Shown: positions 21,066 through 26,856 of the stretch, one piece after another
How the letters are laid out: each line of letters starts with the position of its first letter
How positions within the stretch are numbered: the stretch's first letter is position 1
The notes under the pieces: model-generated
What the model was told of the DNA's origin: nothing
Databases searched by the model: none
The model's input: the letters and a program-made list of their open reading frames with translations, nothing else
Made by a program: the position numbers and the translations under genes
NCBI GenBank assembly: GCA_910575835.1
Contig: CAJTGB010000044.1
Coordinates: 1-34,962 of the forward strand
Reading direction: 5' to 3'
Source: Lachnospiraceae bacterium
GTDB lineage: Bacteria > Bacillota > Clostridia > Lachnospirales > Lachnospiraceae
Length of the DNA: 34,962 nucleotides

Positions 21066-22493
21066 ATGGCGAGAGGAGGTGCTACCACGGCCACGACCTA
21101 CATCCGGCCCTACAAGCAGGCGGCGGGACTGAGCGCCGTCCAGACGATGGAGGAGCGGTTTGCCTACGGGCTCAACCCCCAAAAGCTGGGGGCCGTGTCC
21201 TCCCACCTTTGCGACCCGGCCACAGCCGCCGCCGAGTTTCTGCTGGTGAAAAGCGAATACCAGGCGGCCACCGCCCGGCCCGTGGAGCGCGGGGCTCTGT
21301 TCTTCCAGATACGGCAGGCGTTCCCGCCCGGCGAGGTGACGGCGGAGGAGGCAAATAAGCTGGGCTTTGAAACGGCGATGCGCTGGACGAAAGGCAAGTA
21401 CCAGTTTTTCGTCTGCACCCATACCGACAAGGGCCACATTCACAACCACATCTATTTCAATTCCACGGCCTTTGACTGCTCCCGGAAATTCCATAATTTC
21501 CTCGGCTCCAGCTTTGCCCTCCGGCGGCTGTCTGACCGGGTATGTCTGGAGCATGATTTGTCCGTGATACAAAATCCCAAACAGCACAGCAAGGGCCGTT
21601 TCCTCCACTATGGCCAGTGGATAGGCGACAAGCCGCCCTCCGCTCAACAGCGGGTGCGGCTGGCAATCATCGCGGCCCTTGAAAAAAAGCCCGCCGACTT
21701 TGCCGCGTTCCTCCGGCTGATGGAAGAGTCCGGCTTTGCCGTCAAGCGCGGGCGGGGCGGCGTGGTGTCGTTCCTCGCGCCAGGGCAGAACAAATACACC
21801 CGGCTCCGGGCATCCACCCTCGGCGCGGGCTTTGACCCCGAGGACATCCGGGCGGTAATCGCCGGGGAGCGGCCCCTCCCGGAGCTCCCCAAAGGCGCGC
21901 CGCCCCCGATCCGGCAGGTGGGCCTTATCATTGACATCCAACAGCGCATGGCCGAGGGCAAGGGCCCGGCTTATGAACGGTGGGCGAAAGTCTACAACCT
22001 AAAGCAGATGGCCGCCGCCCTCCAGTTTTTGCAGGAGAACAACCTCACCGACTATGACGCGCTGGCGGCCAAGACCACGGCGGCGGTTGACCAGGCCCAC
22101 GCGCTGGCCGGGGAGCTCCAGACCACCGAGGCCGCCCTCTCCAAAGTCTCCGGGCTGATGGGGGCCGTGGTGGACTATGCCAAGGCCCGGCCCGTGTTTG
22201 ACGGCTACAAGGCGGCCCGGTACTCGAAAAAGTATCTGGCCGAGCACGAGGCGGAGCTTGCCACCTACCGGGCGGCCCGGGCCGCTATGAATGAATTGTT
22301 AGGCGGTGAAAAGCTCCCCAAAATGGACGCGCTGAAAAAACAGCGGCGGGAGCTGTCGGATAAGAAAAAGGCCCTCTATGCCGAGTATAGGCAGGCCCAG
22401 CGGGATATGCGGGAGGCCGTGGCTGTCAAGGCCAACATCGACCATCTGCTCGGACTGACGGACGGGCGGGACGATAAGGAACAGACGCGATAG
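21066..22493 (+). CDS. ICE relaxase (MOBP-like mobilization nuclease)
   Basis: The relaxase should cut oriT and lead the transferred strand. The metal-binding motif is HTDKGHIHNHIYFNS and the basic coiled C-terminal region is typical (KKYLAEHEAELATYRAARAA). Relatives start with MATTY; here the same place, six bases after AGGAGGT (21074-21080), reads ACG GCC ACG ACC TAC, so the canonical start is ACG at 21087. The only upstream in-frame ATG is 21066, which has no ribosome-binding site and lies directly after a terminator. Expression may be weak. Length from 21066 is 475 residues. Confidence 0.88.
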   Translation: MARGGATTATTYIRPYKQAAGLSAVQTMEERFAYGLNPQKLGAVSSHLCDPATAAAEFLLVKSEYQAATARPVERGALFFQIRQAFPPGEVTAEEANKLGFETAMRWTKGKYQFFVCTHTDKGHIHNHIYFNSTAFDCSRKFHNFLGSSFALRRLSDRVCLEHDLSVIQNPKQHSKGRFLHYGQWIGDKPPSAQQRVRLAIIAALEKKPADFAAFLRLMEESGFAVKRGRGGVVSFLAPGQNKYTRLRASTLGAGFDPEDIRAVIAGERPLPELPKGAPPPIRQVGLIIDIQQRMAEGKGPAYERWAKVYNLKQMAAALQFLQENNLTDYDALAAKTTAAVDQAHALAGELQTTEAALSKVSGLMGAVVDYAKARPVFDGYKAARYSKKYLAEHEAELATYRAARAAMNELLGGEKLPKMDALKKQRRELSDKKKALYAEYRQAQRDMREAVAVKANIDHLLGLTDGRDDKEQTR

Positions 22494-22512
22494 CGGCGGT
22501 GACGCAGCCAAC

Positions 22513-22539
22513 CTCTTTGGGACATTTTGTCCCAAAGAG
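22513..22539. promoter_or_regulatory. ICE palindrome copy 7
   Basis: This is the most perfect copy: 12-base arms CTCTTTGGGACA and TGTCCCAAAGAG around TTT. It lies 20 bases after the relaxase stop and next to the candidate transfer origin. Confidence 0.88.
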
Positions 22540-22545
22540 CCGGGT

Positions 22546-22625
22546 TTGGGGAGGCTCCCCAACAAGCATTTTTGCGGGCCCACGGCCCAGCAAAAATTTC
22601 GGAGTGTGGCCACACCCGAATTGCT
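22546..22625. other. Candidate oriT with three hairpins
   Basis: Three inverted repeats follow one another: TTGGGGAG-G-CTCCCCAA at 22546-22562; ATTTTTGCGGGCC-CAC-GGCCC-A-GCAAAAAT at 22568-22597; and the perfect dodecamer GTGTGGCCACAC at 22604-22615, followed by CGAATTGCTTGCC. The second could also terminate the relaxase transcript on either strand. Position beside the relaxase gene and the series of hairpins fit a transfer origin. The nick site cannot be placed from sequence alone. Confidence 0.5.
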
Positions 22626-22679
22626 TGCCATTTCGTGCGCTTCCGCTACATGGCGCAAAAAAACGAAGGTCACGCTTTC

Positions 22680-23036
22680 TTACGCATCCTCCGTTTCTCT
22701 GGCTTTCTTAATGCCCTCGGCTGTGGCTTCTATCACGACAAGCTCTTTTTCACTCATAGAATTTAGGAGCACATCAATGTGTTTTCTGCAAGAACTTGTC
22801 TGCGCCCCTCCGTCCGCATGAATAAACTGGTCAACTGAAATGTCAAACATAGTAATGAGTTTAACAAAAAGGTCAAAGCTGGGATATTGGCCCTTGTTCT
22901 CAATATTCATAATGGTACGGGAGTCACGGTCTACTAATTCCGCAACATAGGCTTGTGTCCAACCCTTTTCTTCTCTGGCTCTTTTGAGCGCCAGCCCGAG
23001 GCCGTGAAAGTCAAACCTTCTTTCATTTTGGTTCAT
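22680..23036 (-). CDS. XRE-family HTH regulator of the ICE
   Basis: The 118-residue protein has an N-terminal Cro/C1-type helix-turn-helix (about 12-66): LALKRAREEKGWTQAYVAEL followed by DRDSRTIMNIENKGQYPSFDLF. The C-terminal half (MSEKELVVIEATAEGIKKARE) probably dimerizes. The second ATG (23036) lies eight bases after AGGGTG and is preferred over ATG 23042. It is transcribed away from the TPR regulator gene at 23222. It is a candidate repressor of the transfer genes and a plausible reader of the dispersed palindrome; that link is speculation. Confidence 0.88.
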   Translation of the reverse strand: MNQNERRFDFHGLGLALKRAREEKGWTQAYVAELVDRDSRTIMNIENKGQYPSFDLFVKLITMFDISVDQFIHADGGAQTSSCRKHIDVLLNSMSEKELVVIEATAEGIKKARETEDA

Positions 23037-23127
23037 TCTCATATCACCCTATATCATTCTACATTTCGTGTTAGATTATGAGAATGTAATGAAATTTGAT
23101 GTAAAGTAGTATTTTATTTCGTGTTGC

Positions 23128-23181
23128 TTGCAAGTTAACTTTTCTGAGTTATAATTAAACAATAGCTCGATTGTCTATTGT
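23128..23181 (+). promoter_or_regulatory. Promoter and operator-like repeat of the regulator/peptidase pair
   Basis: TTGCAA (23128-23133) and TATAAT (23150-23155) are separated by 16 bases. Just downstream, ACAATAG (23159-23165) and CTATTGT (23175-23181) form a perfect inverted repeat with a nine-base gap. Its place at the start site suggests an operator for the XRE-type regulator encoded next. The gene start follows about 40 bases later. Confidence 0.6.
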
Positions 23182-23221
23182 CACGCAGGTATGATAATCT
23201 TATAAATAGATGGAGGACAAT

Positions 23222-24277
23222 ATGAAAATTAGTCAGATAATTAAAGAAAAGCGAAAGCACTTGGGGTTAACGCAAGAAAATATTGCGGAGTATTTGGGTG
23301 TTTCAATACCCGCAGTTAGTAAATGGGAGAACGGAACAACTTATCCAGACATTACACTTCTCCCCGGCTTGGCCAGATTGTTAAAGACAGATTTGAATAC
23401 GCTCATGTCCTTTAATGAGGAAATGTCTGAAGTGGAGATCAAAAATGTTGTTATGAAAGTTCAATCCATCATTCAGGAAGATGGGTTTGAAGATGGTTTT
23501 CAATTCGCTTTAGATCAAGTTAGGGCATTTCCAACTTGTGAAAATTTAATTTATTCGTTGGGTGTTTTTTTACAACCCTCTTTAGGATTGCAGTCAGTGG
23601 AGCATCAAAGTAAATATCGTGAAGAACTTGCTAAACTGTATTTTAGGATACGCAATAGCGAAAATATTGAAATAAAAAAAGAAGCAATTTCTTTTTTGTT
23701 CTATCTGCATTGTGAAAAAGAAGAATATGAAAAAGCTGCCACATTACTAAATGATTATCCCGCTGATACAAAGTTAATGATGGCATATCTACATCAACAA
23801 AAAAAGGAATATGAACCTGCGTGTGTTTTATTAGAGCATCGAATGTTGGAAATCGCAGTTGAAATGCAATCCATACTAATAGCTTTAACCCAGGTTTCTT
23901 TGTCTGAAAACCGGGGAGACGATGCCGAGGAATTGGCTTGCATCCAAGAACAGTTGGCAAAGCAATTTGGCATTTTAGAATGTACCGCATATACAGCTAA
24001 ACTTGAATGTGCAATAAATAAAAAAGATGCGGAGTACTGCACAAAAATACTATCTTTACTCCTTTCTTCTATGGAGGGAAAGACGGATATTTCATCGAAT
24101 ATTTTATACAAGCATTTGAATTTATCCGATGATAACATGGAAAATCTGCCACGGCAGCTTTTATCATCAATGATTGAGCAGTTAAAATCTGAATTACACG
24201 ATGAAACATCGTTTTTGAAAGAAAATTCCGAATTTCAATCGCTCTTGCGGAGATACAGAGAATATTTGGAGAGGTAG
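23222..24277 (+). CDS. XRE regulator with TPR-like C-terminal domain
   Basis: The 351-residue protein has an N-terminal XRE helix-turn-helix (about 1-60: SQIIKEKRKHLGLTQENIAEYLGVSIPAVSKW in two parts) and a long all-helical region (about 95-350) that looks like tetratricopeptide repeats, as in Rgg/PlcR-like or related peptide-sensing regulators. GGAGG stands five bases before ATG 23222. It is AT-rich and ends three bases before the M23 peptidase gene, so the two form one operon. It could sense a peptide or wall fragment and control the peptidase; that is inference. Confidence 0.82.
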   Translation: MKISQIIKEKRKHLGLTQENIAEYLGVSIPAVSKWENGTTYPDITLLPGLARLLKTDLNTLMSFNEEMSEVEIKNVVMKVQSIIQEDGFEDGFQFALDQVRAFPTCENLIYSLGVFLQPSLGLQSVEHQSKYREELAKLYFRIRNSENIEIKKEAISFLFYLHCEKEEYEKAATLLNDYPADTKLMMAYLHQQKKEYEPACVLLEHRMLEIAVEMQSILIALTQVSLSENRGDDAEELACIQEQLAKQFGILECTAYTAKLECAINKKDAEYCTKILSLLLSSMEGKTDISSNILYKHLNLSDDNMENLPRQLLSSMIEQLKSELHDETSFLKENSEFQSLLRRYREYLER

Positions 24278-24280
24278 TTT

Positions 24281-25126
24281 ATGCTTAAATTTATTTCAAA
24301 ATTACAATGGTTGTTTTGGGTTGGGTTTTTAGGCGTTTTTTTTGATAACCAGTACCTAACTCTATTCTTCTTGTTCGGATTGTGTGGCTTTGCAAATGTA
24401 TTTTCTCCCATGCGTAACAACATTCAAAATTTAATGTTTCTCGGTCAAAATTTATGGATGCTTGTTGGAATACTTATTGCACATTTTAGACATGGCTTTA
24501 AGCTCCCGGATAAAAACTCATATAAACCGCAAGTACAGTATTCACTCCCGTTTGATGGTGAGTGGTATATTGCAAACGGAGGGGTTGATAAAGAAACTTC
24601 ACATTCTTGGTTTCTTCCGTCCCAGCGGTATGCTTATGATTTTTTTATTATGAACAACGAAGAAACCACTTTTTCGGGAGAAAGAGAACAATTAGAAAAT
24701 TACTTCTGCTTTGCAGAAAATGTTTTGGCTCCGGCAGATGGTGTTGTCATTTCTGCGGTCAGTCACTTTCCAAATACCCCTATTATCGCAGAGGGACAGG
24801 TCGATTGTACCGCATCGGATGTGCGAGGAAACCATATCATTATTCGTCACAGCAAGCATGAATATAGCATGATAGCACATCTCCTTCCAGAAAGTATCTG
24901 TGTGAAAAAAGGAGATAGTGTCAGTAGGGGGCAAGTAATTGCAAAATGCGGAAATAGCGGAAATACAAGTGAACCGCATATTCATTTTCAAATTCAATAT
25001 GGAAAGAGCTTTGCAATATCAGCAGGATTACCAGTCCTCTTTGCTCATATTATTGTTGACGGAAAGAAAACACCGCAAGGATTTATTACAAATGGTCATT
25101 ATGTTAAAAATGATGATTTAATCTAA
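24281..25126 (+). CDS. Membrane-anchored M23 metallopeptidase
   Basis: The 281-residue protein has hydrophobic segments at about 8-42 and 50-68, then a LytM/M23 domain. Likely zinc and catalytic residues are His108 with Asp120 (HSWFLPSQRYAYD), His200 (YSMIAH) and His233/His235 (EPHIHFQ). The QRYAYD form belongs to a subgroup in which the first His and the Asp are further apart than in lysostaphin. Such enzymes cut peptidoglycan cross-bridges or stems. With its regulator it forms an AT-rich cargo module inside the GC-rich ICE; a role in wall remodelling, peptide-antibiotic tolerance or competition is possible. Confidence 0.85.
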   Translation: MLKFISKLQWLFWVGFLGVFFDNQYLTLFFLFGLCGFANVFSPMRNNIQNLMFLGQNLWMLVGILIAHFRHGFKLPDKNSYKPQVQYSLPFDGEWYIANGGVDKETSHSWFLPSQRYAYDFFIMNNEETTFSGEREQLENYFCFAENVLAPADGVVISAVSHFPNTPIIAEGQVDCTASDVRGNHIIIRHSKHEYSMIAHLLPESICVKKGDSVSRGQVIAKCGNSGNTSEPHIHFQIQYGKSFAISAGLPVLFAHIIVDGKKTPQGFITNGHYVKNDDLI

Positions 25127-25339
25127 CCTTACATTTAAGATTAGCCGCCCAACGGAAATAAAAAAAACCGTTGTTTCGGCGGCTGAATATCCATGCGCCA
25201 AAACAAAATACAGTAGCCTTACGGCGGTTTTGAAATAGTAAATTTCAAGGCCGCCGCTTTCTTTTGAAAAAATGGAAAACGGAGGGTGTGTTAAAGTCGC
25301 CCATTTTTAAGGACACGGCGGTATCCAGGAGGTATCATT
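25127..25339 (+). terminator. Two hairpins after the M23 gene
   Basis: The first pairs AGCCGCC (25143-25149) with GGCGGCT (25178-25184), with an inner AACGG/CCGTT stem and an A-rich loop. The second pairs CGGCGG (25222-25227) with CCGCCG (25251-25256), with inner TTGAAAT/ATTTCAA, followed by a T-rich stretch. Both could end the AT-rich module's transcript, and the first is near the return to GC-rich ICE DNA. No gene is seen between them and 25339. Confidence 0.6.
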
Positions 25340-25387
25340 ATGTCCTTTTTTATCTGCACTCAACTTAATTTGTTAAAAAAAGTTTAG
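25340..25387 (+). CDS. Possible 15-residue peptide MSFFICTQLNLLKKV
   Basis: A perfect AGGAGGTATCATT precedes ATG 25340, and fifteen codons follow to TAG 25385-25387. The strength of the ribosome-binding site is the only argument for translation. It could be a leader peptide, since a strong terminator lies about 70 bases downstream, or the scar of a lost gene. Confidence 0.35.
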   Translation: MSFFICTQLNLLKKV

Positions 25388-25457
25388 CCCCTCCACCGGG
25401 TTGCTCTGGCCAGAAACACGAAATTTGTAAGTACATAAAGAACTGCGTCATTTCATG

Positions 25458-25498
25458 CGCCCGCACAGCACAACGCTGCGCGGGCGTTGTCGTTTTTT
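25458..25498 (+). terminator. Strong Rho-independent terminator
   Basis: CGCCCGC (25458-25464) pairs with GCGGGCG (25480-25486), with an inner CAGC/GCTG stem, and TTGTCGTTTTTT follows. It separates the region behind the M23 gene from the sigma-like gene. Confidence 0.85.
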
Positions 25499-25507
25499 GT
25501 CGGCTCC

Positions 25508-25532
25508 ACTTTGGGACAAACAGTCCCAAGGT
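25508..25532. promoter_or_regulatory. ICE palindrome copy 8 (diverged)
   Basis: The core GGGACAAACAGTCCC (25513-25527) keeps GGGAC and GTCCC with flanks ACTTT and AAGGT. It lies about 90 bases before the sigma-like gene. Confidence 0.75.
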
Positions 25533-25615
25533 GCGGGGCGGCTCCCCCAGGTGCCGCTCCCCGCCGCCCTCCATATCGTTTCCCGCAACCCGACCACAAA
25601 AAACGATATGGAGGT
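25533..25615 (+). promoter_or_regulatory. Structured leader of the sigma-like gene
   Basis: One hairpin pairs GCGGGGCGGC (from 25534) with GCCGCTCCCCGC (to about 25564). A second pairs CCATATCGTT (25571-25580) with AACGATATGG (25602-25611). The last two bases of the second stem belong to the ribosome-binding site GGAGGT (25610-25615), so folding may limit translation. Confidence 0.6.
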
Positions 25616-25622
25616 ACATACC

Positions 25623-26045
25623 ATGACGATTATCAATTTGCGCGACTTTTACTACTGGTACACCCAGGACGAATATATTGAGGTTTCCGATGATGTGGCC
25701 GAGGCGCTCCGGGCCAGTGTCCGCTCCGAGGCGGCCTATACCGAGCGGGCCCGCTACAACAAAGCGTACTATTCCTTGGACGCGGATGACGGCATCGAGT
25801 ATTCCGCCTGCCTGCACGAGCTCACCCCGGACGAGGTTCTGGAGCTCAAGGAGCGGTTCTGCCGCCTGTGGAACGCGCTGAACAGCCTGCCGGAGATCCA
25901 GGGCCGCCGGGTGGACGCTCACTTTATCCTCGGCATGACCTACCGGGAGATTGCCAAAGCCGAGGGCGTGGATAAGAGCGCGGTGCGGCGCTCCGTTCTC
26001 AGCGGCATCGCACAGATGAAAAAATATTTGAGAAAAAATCCGTGA
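25623..26045 (+). CDS. Sigma-70 region 4-like regulator
   Basis: The 140-residue protein starts MTIINLRDFYYWYTQDEYIEV and ends with a helix-turn-helix like sigma-70 region 4: LGMTYREIAKAEGVDKSAVRRSVLSGIAQMKKYL. It lacks region 2, so it is not a complete sigma factor; such short proteins are common near the integrase end of Tn916/Tn1549-type ICEs and are thought to regulate transfer or excision genes. GGAGGT stands eight bases before the ATG. The DUF-like N-terminus holds many Tyr residues. Confidence 0.85.
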   Translation: MTIINLRDFYYWYTQDEYIEVSDDVAEALRASVRSEAAYTERARYNKAYYSLDADDGIEYSACLHELTPDEVLELKERFCRLWNALNSLPEIQGRRVDAHFILGMTYREIAKAEGVDKSAVRRSVLSGIAQMKKYLRKNP

Positions 26046-26473
26046 TTGCCGTCTCCATTTGCTCCATTTTTCTGGTGGTATATGAGAGGAAGTTTTTTCT
26101 TCTCTACAACTGAATAGCGGGCGGCCCCGGGTGAACGCGGGGAGCCGGGCGGCGGGTGCGCTATGACTTCTCCCACGGGAGGACGAGCGACCAACACCAC
26201 CGCCGCGAGTGGGGAACCTGCCAGCCCCACGGCCACGATCCGCGAGGGACAAGCTGGCCGCTTGCCGCTTGGGGCCGCCGCACAAAACAAGGGAACGCCG
26301 GGCCGCTACTCGCTGTCTTTTGACGGGCCAAACATACGGGCCCGGCGCTCCCCATTTCAAACAAGTTCGAGACAAATTGTCCCAAGGTGAGGACAGGCTA
26401 AAGGGCGGCACTTTTCGGAGTGCTGCCTTTTCGCGTTTCCCCACCAACCAAAAACGCAAAAGGAGGTTTTGCC
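26046..26473 (+). other. GC-rich spacer without a convincing gene
   Basis: This 428-base stretch separates the sigma-like gene from the next small gene. It contains several short GC-rich inverted repeats (for example CTCCCACGGGAG near 26168) and palindrome copy 9. A 75-codon frame from ATG 26163 has no ribosome-binding site and low-complexity sequence, so I do not call it. A structured RNA or a second origin-like site is possible. Confidence 0.4.
26364..26388. promoter_or_regulatory. ICE palindrome copy 9 (diverged)
   Basis: The core GAGACAAATTGTCCC (26369-26383) has one changed base in the left arm. It lies about 90 bases before the next gene start. Confidence 0.7.
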
Positions 26474-26740
26474 GTGAAACTGACCGCACAAGAGCTGGAA
26501 CAAATGAAAAGCGTGAACATCGGCGCGGTGAGCGCGGATGCGCTGGCTGACGTGAGCGGTATGGCCTTTGACCGCACCCTCCCCCGGGAGGAGCGGCTGG
26601 CCCAGTTCGTAAAACGGGCCGTCAATCCCTACTGCTTTAGCGTGGGCGGCGTGGGCGTGAAAATCGAATTTGCCGAGGGCGGCCCCTCCCTGCAGGAGAC
26701 GCTGACCGCCTTTCTTATCCGGCAAAAGAGCGGGCTGTAA
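26474..26740 (+). CDS. Small conserved ICE protein (DUF6870-like)
   Basis: The 88-residue protein starts MKLTAQELEQMKSVNIG and contains VKRAVNPYCFSVGGVGVKIEF. GTG 26474 follows AGGAGG with seven bases between. I recall similar small proteins next to ICE integrases, grouped as DUF6870, but the assignment is tentative. It has no recognizable DNA-binding motif. Its place before the integrase suggests a recombination directionality factor or regulator, unproven. Confidence 0.7.
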   Translation: MKLTAQELEQMKSVNIGAVSADALADVSGMAFDRTLPREERLAQFVKRAVNPYCFSVGGVGVKIEFAEGGPSLQETLTAFLIRQKSGL

Positions 26741-26761
26741 CTGCTGTTGCGGCCCGTTCCT

Positions 26762-26786
26762 ACTTCGAGACAAACTGTCCCAAAGC
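26762..26786. promoter_or_regulatory. ICE palindrome copy 10 (diverged)
   Basis: The core GAGACAAACTGTCCC (26767-26781) is flanked by ACTTC and AAAGC. It ends 11 bases before the -35 box of the integrase promoter, a position suited to an operator or activator site. Confidence 0.75.
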
Positions 26787-26796
26787 ATCGACATCC

Positions 26797-26825
26797 TTGT
26801 TGATTGCCCCGGGCAGAGGTATAAT
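26797..26825 (+). promoter_or_regulatory. Integrase promoter
   Basis: TTGTTG (26797-26802) and TATAAT (26820-26825) are separated by 17 bases, and the integrase start follows 31 bases later with GGAAGGAGG between. Confidence 0.8.
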
Positions 26826-26856
26826 ATAAGTGTAATGTGATAGGGAAGGAGGAACA

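Noticed and set aside
25623-26045. Calling the sigma-like protein a complete sigma factor
   Set aside because: Only a region 4-like helix-turn-helix is visible; region 2, needed for -10 recognition, is missing.
26163-26390. A 75-codon frame in the GC-rich spacer before the integrase module
   Set aside because: It has no ribosome-binding site, low-complexity composition and no recognizable family, and it runs through palindrome copy 9.
11412-26786. Reading the ten palindromes as Rho-independent terminators
   Set aside because: None is followed by a T-run, and several lie inside coding sequence near a gene start, where termination would abolish the gene. True terminators in the same region (20499, 21031, 25458) look different.
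11412-26786. Reading the ten palindromes as a CRISPR array
   Set aside because: The copies are separated by 0.4-3 kb of coding sequence rather than by short unique spacers, and no cas gene is present.
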